Origin: Mesorhizobium sp. PAMC28654
GTDB lineage: Bacteria; Pseudomonadota; Alphaproteobacteria; Rhizobiales; Rhizobiaceae
Assembly (NCBI RefSeq): GCF_020616515.1
Contig: NZ_CP085135.1
Coordinates: forward strand, 3,906,001-3,970,000
Direction of reading: 5' to 3'
DNA: 64,000 nt
In this document: positions 34,435 to 45,800 of the stretch, in pieces
Layout: each line of letters opens with the position of its first letter
Numbering within the stretch: the first letter of the stretch is position 1
Position numbers and translations under genes: made by a program
The notes under the pieces: model-generated
Seen by the model: only the letters and a program-made list of their open reading frames with translations
Database searches by the model: none
Told to the model about the DNA's origin: nothing

Positions 34435-35001
34435 TCATTCCGGCTCATATCCTGTTGCGGCGAAGTAGTTGGCGCACTCGGTTGGTGTGAAGCAAGGCAG
34501 TGCGGCGCTGATGGTATCCCACAATTCCGCGACGGTTCGTGCGGCGGCTTTGCGTAGAATCGATTTCAGCTTGGAAAAGGCGTTCTCGATCGGGTTGAAG
34601 TCGGGGGAATAGGGCGGGAGGAACATCATCCTTGCGCCGGTTGCTTCGATCGCCACACGGGCGGCTGCGCTTTTGTGCGCCGGCAGGTTGTCGAGGATCA
34701 CGACATCGTCGGGCCGCAGCGTCGGCACGAGAACCTGCTCGACATAGGCGACAAACCATTCGCCAGTCATCGGGCCGTCCAGGACCATTGGCGCGGTCAT
34801 GCCAGTGAGGCGCAGGGCGCCGGTGAACGTCGTCGTCTTCCAATGGCCATGCGGGATTGGCGATCGGCACCGCATCCCGCGCTTCGTGCGCCCCCGCAGT
34901 CGAGCCATCTTTGTCGAGGCTCCGGTCTCGTCGATGAAGACCAGATGCTCGGGATCAAGATCGGGCTGGGCGTCGAACCAGGCGTTTCGTCGCGCCGCCA
35001 C
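34435..35001 (-). CDS. IS630-family transposase, DDE domain part
   Basis: The 188-aa DDE_3 domain shows the first Asp in LVFIDETGAS, the second in VVILDNLPAHKS and the third acidic residue in YSPDFNPIENAFSKLK. The frame overlaps the upstream HTH part and is expressed by frameshifting at the T8/A8 run (35034-35041). After the shift the continuous protein reads HASEQERPDVAARRNAWF, normal for the family. Confidence 0.9.
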   Translation of the reverse strand: MAARRNAWFDAQPDLDPEHLVFIDETGASTKMARLRGRTKRGMRCRSPIPHGHWKTTTFTGALRLTGMTAPMVLDGPMTGEWFVAYVEQVLVPTLRPDDVVILDNLPAHKSAAARVAIEATGARMMFLPPYSPDFNPIENAFSKLKSILRKAAARTVAELWDTISAALPCFTPTECANYFAATGYEPE

Positions 35002-35383
35002 GTCTGGCCGCTCCTGCTCGCTGGCGTGCGCCGTTTTTTTTGAAGGTCATGGAGTGACGATCGAGAAACCGCCAGATCGTGCTCGTCGCAAACGACGCGC
35101 CATGCTCCTGTCGCAGCAACTCGGCGAGTTCGACCAGCGTGATGTCCACCCGCCTCTCGATCGCCGCCAGGATGATGTCGCGATACGCTTCAACGCGGTG
35201 GGACCGCCTGTCGCCGCCCTGCGGCTTTGCGCAGGTGGCTCCGGTCTCGCGCCATTCCCGGACCCAACGCACCGAGCTTGCCGCCGCCACGCCAAATCGC
35301 GCCGCTGCCGCCCGTCGCGACAGGCCGCCATCAACCGCTGCGACCACCCGAGCCCGCAAATCTTCCGATAAGGATTTCGCCAT
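34955..35383 (-). CDS. IS630-family transposase, HTH part
   Basis: The N-terminal helix-turn-helix region reads SLSEDLRARVVAAVDGGLSRRAAAARFGV, then a second wing (VELAELLRQEHG, STIWRFLDRHSMTFKK). After FKKN the zero frame is nonsense; the A8 run at 35034-35041 (minus strand) allows a shift into the DDE frame. Its C-terminal 30 or so residues in this frame are therefore probably not part of the active enzyme. Confidence 0.85.
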   Translation of the reverse strand: MAKSLSEDLRARVVAAVDGGLSRRAAAARFGVAAASSVRWVREWRETGATCAKPQGGDRRSHRVEAYRDIILAAIERRVDITLVELAELLRQEHGASFATSTIWRFLDRHSMTFKKNGARQRAGAARRGGATKRLVRRPARS

Positions 35384-35474
35384 GCCATGCCGGCCTCCGA
35401 ATCCAGCAGATATGCTGAATCAGATTTCCAATCCCAACGAAACCCCTATCGATTCTATCCGCTCGGATTTTGCT

Positions 35475-35654
35475 CTAGGGTAGCAGCCGCCTGATGTGTA
35501 TCGTCAAGATGCCGCTGTTCCCGCCTTCGGACAGGGCATGTTCGATCGTATAGTCGCCACTGGCGACAGCGGGCCTTAGGTCAACTGGAGCGGCGGCAGG
35601 CCTGAAAACGATGCAATCGAAGATCATGTCGCTTTTGTAGCCAAGCGTCGCGGC
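35475..35654 (-). pseudogene. pmtA-like C-terminal remnant
   Basis: Reading leftward gives ATLGYKSDMIFDCIV and then SGDYTIEHALS, matching ATLGDKSGMIFDSVV and RGNYTVEHFHF of the adjacent intact pmtA, with the intervening roughly 45 residues shortened. It ends in TAG formed with the IS630 target TA. It is a partial, decayed duplicate next to the parent gene. Confidence 0.65.
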
Positions 35655-35670
35655 AAGTTTGACGCACGTT

Positions 35671-36276
35671 TTAATGCGCCCCGCGCCGGTAGATCCACAG
35701 CTGGGTCGGCGGAATGTTGCGGATGACGAAATGGAAATGCTCGACCGTGTAGTTGCCGCGGCCGGGCGGGATAGGCGACATCGGGCCGTAGGTCAGCTGC
35801 ACGATCGGCCGGCCGGCCGGGATGCGGTCGAGCAGGCTGTTGATATAGGCGATGCGCTGGGCGACGGGAAAGTTGAGCAGCGGCACGCCGGAGACCACGG
35901 AATCGAAGATCATGCCGCTTTTGTCGCCGAGCGTGGCATCGAGATTGAAGGCATCGCCCTCGATAACGTTAACGCCGGGATAGAGCCGCCGCAGATGGCG
36001 GACGAAATCGGTGGAATATTCGACCGCGTAGAGGTTTTCGGGCCGCACGCCCTGGGCCAGGATGGCGCGGGTGATGACACCCGTGCCCGGCCCGACTTCG
36101 AGAACCGGAAGGCCGGACTTCGGGTTGACGATCGAAGCCATCTTGCGAGCGGTGATGGAACTGGTCGGCACGATCGAGCCGACCGTCTTCGGCTTGTCGA
36201 TCCACCCTTTGAAGAATTTGAGCTCGTCGTCAAACTTTTCGGCTAGCGTTTTCCGCAACCCGGGACCACGTGTCAT
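35671..36276 (-). CDS. pmtA: Phospholipid N-methyltransferase
   Basis: The SAM-dependent enzyme of about 201 aa methylates phosphatidylethanolamine toward phosphatidylcholine, a major lipid in rhizobia. It shows the Sinorhizobium-type PmtA features: a start LAEKFDDELKFFKGWIDKP, KTVGSIVPTSS, SAM motif LEVGPGTGVITRAIL, and VVSGVPLLNFP, then a C-terminal HFHFVIRNIPP. ATG 36276 has TCTGGAGA upstream; the frame extends further without a ribosome site. It is probably peripheral at the inner membrane. Confidence 0.92.
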   Translation of the reverse strand: MTRGPGLRKTLAEKFDDELKFFKGWIDKPKTVGSIVPTSSITARKMASIVNPKSGLPVLEVGPGTGVITRAILAQGVRPENLYAVEYSTDFVRHLRRLYPGVNVIEGDAFNLDATLGDKSGMIFDSVVSGVPLLNFPVAQRIAYINSLLDRIPAGRPIVQLTYGPMSPIPPGRGNYTVEHFHFVIRNIPPTQLWIYRRGAH

Positions 36277-36430
36277 GCAAGTTCTCCAGAGCGCCCCAAG
36301 ATGGTACTTAACACTTGGGTGACCCAAGGCAAGGTGCGGTCATGCCAATGTCGTGGACAAGATAATTTTGGTCGCACCTCAAGGCGCGACGCGTTTTATG
36401 GATTGACCCGGCATACCTTTGATTCTTGTC

Positions 36431-36476
36431 GGCATGTCGTTGTCCCAAAACCGGTTCCCGCTTTTGGGCGGCATGC
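36431..36476. repeat. RIME-like intergenic palindrome
   Basis: GGCATG at the left pairs with CATGC at the right, with the inner TCCCAAAACCGG and CTTTTGGG in the same mosaic form as the element at 16302-16346. It lies just after the dnaJ stop and can serve as its transcription end. Confidence 0.7.
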
Positions 36477-36477
36477 A

Positions 36478-37608
36478 TCAACGCTCGCCGAAGGATTCGA
36501 AGAAATCCTTCATGCGGGTGAAAAAGCCGCTCGACTGGGGCGAATTGTCCTTCGACGAGAGCTGTTCGAACTCCTCCAGCAGCTCGCGCTGGCGACGCGA
36601 CAGGCTCTGTGGCGTCTCGACGGCGGTCTGGATGTAGAGATCGCCGATATTGGCCTGGCGCAGCACCGGCATGCCCTTGCCCTTGAGGCGGAACTGGCGG
36701 CCGTTCTGGGTGCCTTCCGGCACCTTCACCTTGGTCTGGCTTCCATCCAGCGTCGTCACCTCGAAGGAGCCGCCAAGGGCGGCCGTCGTCATCGAGATCG
36801 GCACCTTGCAATAGAGGTCGGCGCCGTCGCGCTGGAAGAATTCGTGCGGCTTGACCGCCAGGAAAATATAGAGGTCGCCCGACGGACCGCCACGCAACCC
36901 GGCCTCGCCCTCATTGGCAAGCCGGATGCGGGTGCCGTCCTCGATACCGGCCGGAATGTTGACCGACAGCGAACGCTCCTCGGTGACGCGGCCCTGCCCA
37001 GCGCATTTCGGGCACGGGTCCTTGATGGTCTGGCCGCGGCCCTGGCATTGCGGGCAGGTCCGCTCGATCGAGAAGAAGCCCTGCGTGGAGCGCACCTTGC
37101 CATGGCCGTTGCACATCGAGCAGGTGACAGGCTGGGTGCCGGGCTTGGCGCCGGTGCCCGAGCATTCGGTGCAGGAGATCGAGGCTGGCACGCGGATCTG
37201 CGCGGTCTTGCCGGCGAACGCCTCTTCCAGCGAGATTTCCATGTTGTAGCGCAGGTCGGCGCCACGCTCGCGGCCGCCAGAGGAGCGGCGCTGGCGCCCG
37301 CCCATCATGTCGCCGAAAATGTCCTCGAAAATATCGGCGAAGCCGCCGGCGCCAAACCCCTGCGCGCCGCCGTTCATGCCGCCCTGCTCGAAGGCGGCGT
37401 GACCAAAGCGGTCATAGGCCGCGCGCTTCTGCGGGTCCTTCAGCGTCTCGTAGGCTTCGTTGATTTCCTTGAACTTGTGCTCGCAGGAATGATCGCCCGG
37501 ATTGCGGTCGGGATGGAACTGCATGGCGAGCTTGCGGAAAGCGCTCTTGAGCTCCTTCTCGTCGGCGCCCTTCTGGACACCCAGCGTTTCGTAGAAATCA
37601 GCTTTCAT
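36478..37608 (-). CDS. dnaJ: Chaperone DnaJ
   Basis: The 376-aa co-chaperone stimulates DnaK ATPase. It has a J domain at 1-70 with HPD ([11 protein letters not shown]), a Gly/Phe-rich linker ([19 protein letters not shown]), four CxxCxGxG zinc repeats ([32 protein letters not shown]) and a C-terminal substrate-binding part ([10 protein letters not shown]). Spacing to dnaK is 192 bp, with a terminator-like hairpin between, so dnaJ may be read partly from its own promoter. GGGAAAAA precedes ATG 37608. Confidence 0.97.
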   Translation of the reverse strand: MKADFYETLGVQKGADEKELKSAFRKLAMQFHPDRNPGDHSCEHKFKEINEAYETLKDPQKRAAYDRFGHAAFEQGGMNGGAQGFGAGGFADIFEDIFGDMMGGRQRRSSGGRERGADLRYNMEISLEEAFAGKTAQIRVPASISCTECSGTGAKPGTQPVTCSMCNGHGKVRSTQGFFSIERTCPQCQGRGQTIKDPCPKCAGQGRVTEERSLSVNIPAGIEDGTRIRLANEGEAGLRGGPSGDLYIFLAVKPHEFFQRDGADLYCKVPISMTTAALGGSFEVTTLDGSQTKVKVPEGTQNGRQFRLKGKGMPVLRQANIGDLYIQTAVETPQSLSRRQRELLEEFEQLSSKDNSPQSSGFFTRMKDFFESFGER

Positions 37609-37751
37609 TTTTTCCCGCTGTCCGGATGCTCAATGTCTTCAAGCATTGTTGCGTCGTTTGCCGGCATTGCCGTTCCGATTTAGGTGCGATGGAGCCGGGA
37701 TGCCAGTGTCAGCGCGCGCTTGCTCGCATTTTTTCAGCCAAGGTTGCAAAA

Positions 37752-37774
37752 AAGCCCGGCTTTGCGCCGGGCTT
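37752..37774 (-). terminator. Rho-independent terminator after dnaK
   Basis: On the minus strand AAGCCCGGC pairs with GCCGGGCTT across a 5-base loop, followed by a run of T. It lies 27 bp after the dnaK stop and before dnaJ, probably reducing dnaJ readthrough. Confidence 0.8.
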
Positions 37775-37800
37775 TTCCGCTTTGTCAGCCGTCAGGCCGT

Positions 37801-39715
<1,915 letters not shown>

Positions 39716-39836
39716 TTTTCTAGTCTCTCCGCTAAGCAGGCTCTCAGGACCCGTACAGGCGTTCCGACGAAAGCCCCTGTTCACAAGAAATCCCGTTCCG
39801 GCAACCGGCATTCCGGCACCGAACGGCTTGGCGCGT

Positions 39837-39865
39837 ATATAAGAACAGGCTGCGCAACGCGCAAG
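39837..39865 (-). promoter_or_regulatory. Heat-shock (RpoH/sigma-32) promoter of dnaK
   Basis: On the minus strand CTTG (39862-39865) is followed after 18 bp by CTTATAT (39837-39843), matching the alphaproteobacterial RpoH pattern of CTTG and CYTATNT boxes. It would give a leader of about 115 nt before the dnaK start. Confidence 0.75.
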
Positions 39866-39917
39866 CATTCTGCTGAAGACGTCCACCGTCCTTGCCGGCC
39901 GGCGGGGAACGGCATAA

Positions 39918-39934
39918 CTATGCATCATGCATAG
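39918..39934. promoter_or_regulatory. 17-bp palindrome, candidate MarR operator
   Basis: CTATGCAT and ATGCATAG flank a single central C, 18 bp before the MarR start. MarR proteins usually bind palindromes of about this size next to their own gene, so autoregulation is likely. Confidence 0.6.
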
Positions 39935-39952
39935 GATTATCCCCGCCAGGAT

Positions 39953-40495
39953 ATGGTGATGGCAGAAGACGTCGCAAGCGAAAGCCGGGAAAAGCTCCGG
40001 CTGGAAAACATCTTCGGCGCCATGAGCCTCGCCCTGGTCGACAAGATGGAGAAGGCGTTCGGCGCGGATACCGGTCTTGGCCCCAGCGCCGTCGCCGCTG
40101 TCGTCCAGATCGGCTCGAACCCCGGCCTGTCGATCGAGGTGCTCAGGCGCACCATCGCCTTGTCACATTCGGCGACCGTCAGGCTGATCGATCACCTTGT
40201 CGAGCAAGAGCTGGTGGTGCGGGGTAGCGGCATCGACGGCGACCGCAGGTCGAAGGCGCTGCATCTCACCGAGGCCGGCACAGCCGTCTTCCAGCGCAAC
40301 CTGGCCGCGCGCCGCGCCGTCATCGAGCGCGCCGTCAGCGTTCTCAGTGCCGAGGAGACGCGCAGCCTTGGCGCGCTGGTCGAAAAACTGCTGCCGGCGC
40401 TGGTCGACCTGGGAGACGACCAGAATGTCGTCTGCAGGGTCTGCGACGAGTCCGTCTGCGTGCGCGAGCGCTGCCCGATCAGCCATATGAGCTGA
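39953..40495 (+). CDS. MarR-family regulator with C-terminal cysteine cluster
   Basis: The 180-aa protein has a MarR winged helix at about 45-130 ([57 protein letters not shown]). The C-terminus carries [16 protein letters not shown], a C-x2-C-x4-C-x5-C set able to hold zinc or an iron-sulphur cluster, which most MarR proteins lack. It may sense metal or redox state. ATG 39953 or the in-frame ATG 39959 could start; AGGA is better spaced for the latter. It is divergent from dnaK. Confidence 0.88.
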   Translation: MVMAEDVASESREKLRLENIFGAMSLALVDKMEKAFGADTGLGPSAVAAVVQIGSNPGLSIEVLRRTIALSHSATVRLIDHLVEQELVVRGSGIDGDRRSKALHLTEAGTAVFQRNLAARRAVIERAVSVLSAEETRSLGALVEKLLPALVDLGDDQNVVCRVCDESVCVRERCPISHMS

Positions 40496-40696
40496 TGCCT
40501 CGCTTCGGCCGAGGTCATCCATGAACCTTTCCATCCCGAGCGGCGACTGACGCTCAGGAGCCGCATGGCGCGGCCCGGAAAGGAAGTCCCCATGACCAGC
40601 ACCCCAGAGGCTCCAAGGTCTCCGGGAACAATGGGAGCCCAGCGCGACCACCGCCTTCGGGACGGATCGGATGCGCTGGGCTTTCCGCTGATTCCG

Positions 40697-40725
40697 TTGA
40701 CCCTGCGTAAGACCAGGCGTATCGT
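40697..40725 (+). promoter_or_regulatory. Candidate sigma-70 promoter of the secreted-protein operon
   Basis: TTGACC at 40697-40702 and TATCGT at 40720-40725 are 17 bp apart. A start near 40732 would leave a leader of about 110 nt before ATG 40841. The rest of the 40496-40840 gap shows an open frame without a ribosome-site-backed gene. Confidence 0.45.
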
Positions 40726-40840
40726 CACAATGAGGAAAGCAGACAATTCGATCAGGGAAAAACGTGACGGAACGCCGCGCCTTGCCCTGATTCGCGCGGC
40801 GAGACCGGGCGTTTCTCCCCCAGCCTACGGGGATAGCTCC

Positions 40841-42808
40841 ATGTCTCGCGTCCACGGCTCGTTCATGTCCCCCGCCGGCCGCCCGCGCCACGCCATCCAC
40901 ACGATCGGCGGCTTCCTGGCGCTGGCTCTTACCGCCAGCCTATGGTTCAGCGGGTCTGCCGCGGCGCAGGAACCGCAGACGCAGATCATCTATCCGGGAT
41001 CGATGGCGGTGACCGGTTTTTCCGGCACAATCATTCCCAATTTCGACCAGGGCCTGCCTCCGGGCGTCGACCCGGTCGACGAAACCTTCATCGACACGAC
41101 GCGCGCCACCTTGCGCGTGTTCGACGTTTCCCATCTCGGCGGGCCGGCTTCCGGCCAGCTTGTCTCGACGCCGCCGCCTTTCGAGGTGACGGCCAGCCAG
41201 ATCGGCCAGGTCTTCGGCCTCACCTATGATGACGGCGTGCGCGAAGGCGTTCCGTCCGGCGTTCCCAACCTCTATGCGGCGGCAAGTTCGCTGCACGGCA
41301 TTCGCATCGTCACGCCTGACACCAAGGGCGACGGAAGGCCGCGGCGACAGCACCACGGCATGGCAGGCGCCACCTTCATGGTCGGCCAGTTCGGCGCCGA
41401 GAATGGCGGCGGGCCGGGCACGATCTGGAAGATCGACGGCATAACCGGCCAGGTCAGCAAGTTCGCCGACATCGAGACCAACAGCGGTCCCGGCATCGGC
41501 AACATCACATTCGACATCAATCACCGCCAGTTCTTCGCTTCCGACCTGGACACCGGCCTGATCCACCGCATCGACGCCAACGGCGCGCCGGTCGATACGT
41601 TCGACCATGGTGTCGCCGGGCGTCCGGCGCACGGGCTCGCCCCGGTCGCCGATGACGGCTCGGTGATGGACATACAGGGCGCCGCCTTCGACACGGAAAA
41701 CCCCGCGACCTGGGGCTATACACAGGACGAGCGCCGAGTCTGGGCCGTCGCCTACCATGGCGGGCGGCTCTACTATTCGGTCGGCGAGAAAGCCGAGATC
41801 TGGTCGGTGGGCATTACCCGCGACGGCAAATTCGCTGGCGATCCGCGCTGGGAGCTGACCGTCAAGGCCGATCAGGACTATGCCGTCACCGATATCGCCT
41901 TCGACAACAAGGGCTTCATGTACCTGGCCCAGCGCGGCCCGGTCGAGAACCGCTACGACTACAGCCTGTTCGCCGATTCCGGCAAAGGCGAGGTCATCCG
42001 CTACTGGCGCGAAAATCCGGACGACCCGGCGACGGAATCAACCTGGGTGCCGGTGCCGCAGGAATACGCGGTCGGTTTCCCGGACGGCAACCGGCAGTCA
42101 GCGGGGGGTGTCGACCTGCAATATGGTTACGACGCCGACGGCAATCTCGATACCAGCGTCTGCACTGACACGCTGATCAACACCGGCGACAAACTGCGTG
42201 AGAACCCCACTCTTGCCGACCGGCTCGCCGCCGGCGGGCCGCTGGCCGTTCACGGCGTGCAGATCACGCCGACCGTGCTGGTCAAGCCGGCGAATGTGCC
42301 GCCTTTCGGCTCCTGGTTCACCGATTTCGATGGCTATTTCGAAGACCCCGACGTTGAAGGCCATGTCGGCGACGTCAAGGTCTGGCACCCCTGCGAGGGC
42401 CGTGCCGGCTACTATGAACAGATTCCGGGCGGCGGCTACCTGCCACCCTTCTATCCGCCGGACCTTCCACCGCCCGGCAATCTGCCTCCCTGTCTCGACG
42501 TCGAGGATGTCCAGTATTTCTGCACGCCATCGGGGCTCAAGGCTGATCTCTATCTCCATGACCATGCCGGCTTGGGCGGCGATTCGATCACGGCTCAGTC
42601 CAGGACGCCGGGCGTCGGGGTGACCACACCCCAGTCGCACGCGCCTGGCGCGCCATACACGATCGATATCACCGGCCATAATCCGGGCGATACAGTCAAT
42701 GTCGGGCTCTGCTTCTACAGGAAGTCCGACCAGGACAAGGGCGGCTATTACCCTTGCTGCAAGATGACCGTGCCGCTCCGGACGCCAGCCGTCAGTTGCG
42801 AACGCTGA
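40841..42808 (+). CDS. Large secreted protein, propeller-like
   Basis: From ATG 40841 the 655-aa product has a signal peptide (TIGGFLALALTASLWFSGSAAA before QEPQTQ). The middle contains NHL/propeller-like stretches (GTIWKIDGITGQVSKFADI, FFASDLDTGLIHRIDANG, VTDIAFDNKGFMYLAQRG). A Pro-rich linker leads to a C-terminal module with four cysteines (CLDVEDVQYFC to GYYPCCKMTV) that recurs in the next gene. The open frame extends to 40565 but without a credible leader. The product is probably periplasmic or extracellular; the function is unknown. It ends 10 bp before the next gene. Confidence 0.68.
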   Translation: MSRVHGSFMSPAGRPRHAIHTIGGFLALALTASLWFSGSAAAQEPQTQIIYPGSMAVTGFSGTIIPNFDQGLPPGVDPVDETFIDTTRATLRVFDVSHLGGPASGQLVSTPPPFEVTASQIGQVFGLTYDDGVREGVPSGVPNLYAAASSLHGIRIVTPDTKGDGRPRRQHHGMAGATFMVGQFGAENGGGPGTIWKIDGITGQVSKFADIETNSGPGIGNITFDINHRQFFASDLDTGLIHRIDANGAPVDTFDHGVAGRPAHGLAPVADDGSVMDIQGAAFDTENPATWGYTQDERRVWAVAYHGGRLYYSVGEKAEIWSVGITRDGKFAGDPRWELTVKADQDYAVTDIAFDNKGFMYLAQRGPVENRYDYSLFADSGKGEVIRYWRENPDDPATESTWVPVPQEYAVGFPDGNRQSAGGVDLQYGYDADGNLDTSVCTDTLINTGDKLRENPTLADRLAAGGPLAVHGVQITPTVLVKPANVPPFGSWFTDFDGYFEDPDVEGHVGDVKVWHPCEGRAGYYEQIPGGGYLPPFYPPDLPPPGNLPPCLDVEDVQYFCTPSGLKADLYLHDHAGLGGDSITAQSRTPGVGVTTPQSHAPGAPYTIDITGHNPGDTVNVGLCFYRKSDQDKGGYYPCCKMTVPLRTPAVSCER

Positions 42809-42818
42809 GGAGGGAAAG

Positions 42819-45800
42819 ATGACCATTCTTGCCCTCTCCCCGCTCGCGACGAGCACCCGACCAACCGTCATGGAGACCATCATGAAACCCCTGTCATATG
42901 CCAGGCGCGGTTCGCGCTGGCTGATGGCGCCCGGTATCGCGGTCGCCATGCTCGGCACCACGCCGGGCTTCACCGAAGACCTCGCGGCCAAGACCAGCCA
43001 GGCCGCCAACCCTGATCCCGGCCTTGATCTCGACAATTCCCGCATCATCAATCCGGAGCCGGGCCGGGTCGTGCCCTTCTTCACCAAGACGGGCGGGCAA
43101 AGAGGCTGCGACTACGTCGAATATTCGCTGAGCTTCGGCCTGCGCGGCGATCCGCAGAGCTTTGCCAACCCAAGCCTCGTGGCCTCGTTGAAAGCCGCAA
43201 GGCTCGACTTCAAGGACCAGCTTCCGCACGGCCTGCGGGTCGTCAATGTGCAGGTGTCCGGCGACGGCACGGATTCGTCGGGCGGGCCCCTGCCCGCCGC
43301 CACGATCAGCACCTCGGCCAGCCCGAACGATACGGCCGATGTTTCCGATTTCCGAATCTCGGCGTCGGATCTGGCTGGCCTGGGCATTCCCAACGAGCGT
43401 GTCATCAACTTCCGCATCACCGCCAAGATCGACCATGCGGCATTTCCCTCGCCGACCATCGTCGACAACCAGGGGATGATCACGGTGGCCAAGGGCGGCG
43501 GCACGGGAACCGTCATCCCGTCGCAGGATCCGAGCATGCCCGACGACGGCAACATTCTCACCGGCGTCAAGACATCGATCAAGATCGACGTCACCAAATG
43601 CAACCCACCGCCTCCTCCCCAGCATGAATGCTTCAAGGTCGAAAGAGGCACGGTCGATTGCGTGCCTGGCGGCGGCGCCTTCATCTACCACATGCCGGTT
43701 GGCCCGGAGATGGGCGGCAAGTGGGTGCAGCTTTCGACGACGACGCCGGGCATCACCATCATCCCCGACACGCAACAGGTGCCTTCGGGCGGCGGCGTGC
43801 TCAACTGGAAGATCGTCGGTGCGTCACCCGGCGAGACGATCCACATCATCGTCACCGGCATCAACTCCTATGCCGGCCCGAAGGAAGGCTGGGGCCTTTG
43901 CTGCACACAGACGATCGACATCGTCATCCCGCCAGACCTGAAATGTCCGCCACGGGACAAGGAACCGGACCTCAAGGTGGAAAAGCATGCCGATGTGCCA
44001 CGTTGCACGATGGCGGGCGGCTGCGATTTCACCATCAGGGTCACCAATGTCGGCACGGCTCCCTACAACGGCAAGATCGTGCTCGACGAGGTGACGCTGC
44101 CTGCCGGTTCGACCATCGATTCGGGACCGAACGCGCCCTGGGTCTGTACGCCGACGACAAGCCCGATGATTTGCACCTATCCGGTGACCACGCTCAATCC
44201 GGGCGCCTTTGTCGACCTCACTATCGGCTTCAAGCCGGCTCCGGGCTGGCAAGGCCACGTCTTGCGCAACTGCGCCACCTATGACTACAGCGAAAGCGGC
44301 AAGCCGCTGTTCGGCAGCCAGCAGAACGACAGGGGCTGTGCCTCGATCCCGATCTGCCAGCGTGGCGATCGCGACTGCCAGCCGCCGGTCGAGAAGAAAG
44401 TCGACCTGATCCTGAAGAAGCGGGCTCGCGGCGAAGTGTGTACGGCCGACGGCGTCTGCACCTTCGTGATTGATGTCATCAACAACGGCACCGCCACCTA
44501 TAGCGGCCCGCTGACGGTGACCGACACCTATCCAGGTGGCGCGCCGGCATCCTCGACCTTCGGCCCGACCCCGCCATGGACATGCGGACCGACGGGCCCC
44601 GGCCAGTTCCGCTGCGACGATGCCGGCATCACGCTGGTGCCGGGCGCCTCGACATCGATCGTAGTCACGGCGGTGATGCCGGCCGGATATCGATCGGACA
44701 CGGTCGAGAACTGCGCCGAGGTGAAGCCAATCCCTGGCGAAACCGACCTCTCCAACAACAAGGCCTGCGCTGCGGAACGCATCCGTCATCCAAATGGCGG
44801 CTCCAGCATCCGCGTCGAAAAGACCGGCGACAGCAGCTGCCAGGTTGGTCGGCCCTGCTCGTTCACCATCACCATCACCAATGATGGGCCAGGACCCTTC
44901 TCCGGCGCGGTCCGCATCGGTGATGCGATCGGCGTAGACGGCCTCGGCCGACTGGACGGCGTTGCGATCACTTCGATCGATCCGCCTTTCGGCTGCTCGC
45001 CGGAACCGGCAATGCTGCCGGCCTCCTGCATCGCCAACCTGTCGCTCGGAGCCGGGGAAAGCAACGTTCACCATGTGACCGTGGTCATTCCCGACGATGG
45101 CCGTCTTGCCAGCCTGCAAGGCACCGTCAACGGCCAGAACTGCGTCGGCGTCCTGCCACCCGACACACCGGTGCAGGGCGGGGGCGACGTTCTCCCCGGC
45201 AATGCCACCAATGTGCAGGGCGATCGCGGCAAGGCCTATGCCTGCCACCCCTTCACCATCACGCATGAGGTGAAGCAGGGGTGCTCCACGGGCTTCGTCA
45301 TGAACGACGCCGGCAACTGCGTCTGCCCGCAAGGCACCAGCTTCCGCAACGGCCAGTGCTCATCGGGCGGTGGCATCAACCTTCTGCCGCTTCCCATTCC
45401 GCAGCGTTGCGTGTTGCTGCCGGGGCAGGTCCGGACCACCGACGGGCAATGCATCTGCCCGCGCGGAAGCGAGGTGCGGAACGGACGGTGCGCGCCGAGC
45501 AACCAGCAGCCCTCGGGCCAGTGCAACCTGCTGCCCGGCCAGTACCGCAACCAGGATGGCGACTGCGTATGCCGGCAAGGGGTGGTGGTGAATGGCGCCT
45601 GCCAGGTCATCAACCAGCGGTGCACTATCCGCGGCGCGGTGCCGACACCCGACGGCAGCTGCACCTGCCCCGACGGTACGCATCGGCAGAATAGGGCGTG
45701 CGTGCCCGACAGGCAGAAGCCTTCGCAATGCACGCTGCTGCGCGGGCAGGTCCGCACCCAGGACGGCGCTTGCGTCTGCCCGGACGGGACACAGCTGCGC

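Larger units (their letters stand above)
34422..35475 (-). mobile_element. IS630-family insertion sequence, about 1054 bp
   Basis: The terminal inverted repeats are GAGCAGAATCTGATC (left) and GAGCAAAATCCGAGC (right, complement), flanked by a TA duplication at 34420-34421 and 35476-35477, as expected for IS630/Tc1 elements. Two overlapping minus-strand frames encode the transposase, with an A8 slippery run between. Confidence 0.9.

Noticed and set aside
35478..35560. Possible continuation of the LuxR fragment right of the IS630 element
   Set aside because: The same bases read better on the other strand as a pmtA remnant, and the LuxR frame stops within a few codons.
40565..40840. N-terminal extension of the secreted propeller-like protein
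   Set aside because: It would bury the signal peptide about 100 residues inside the protein; a promoter-like pair lies within it instead.
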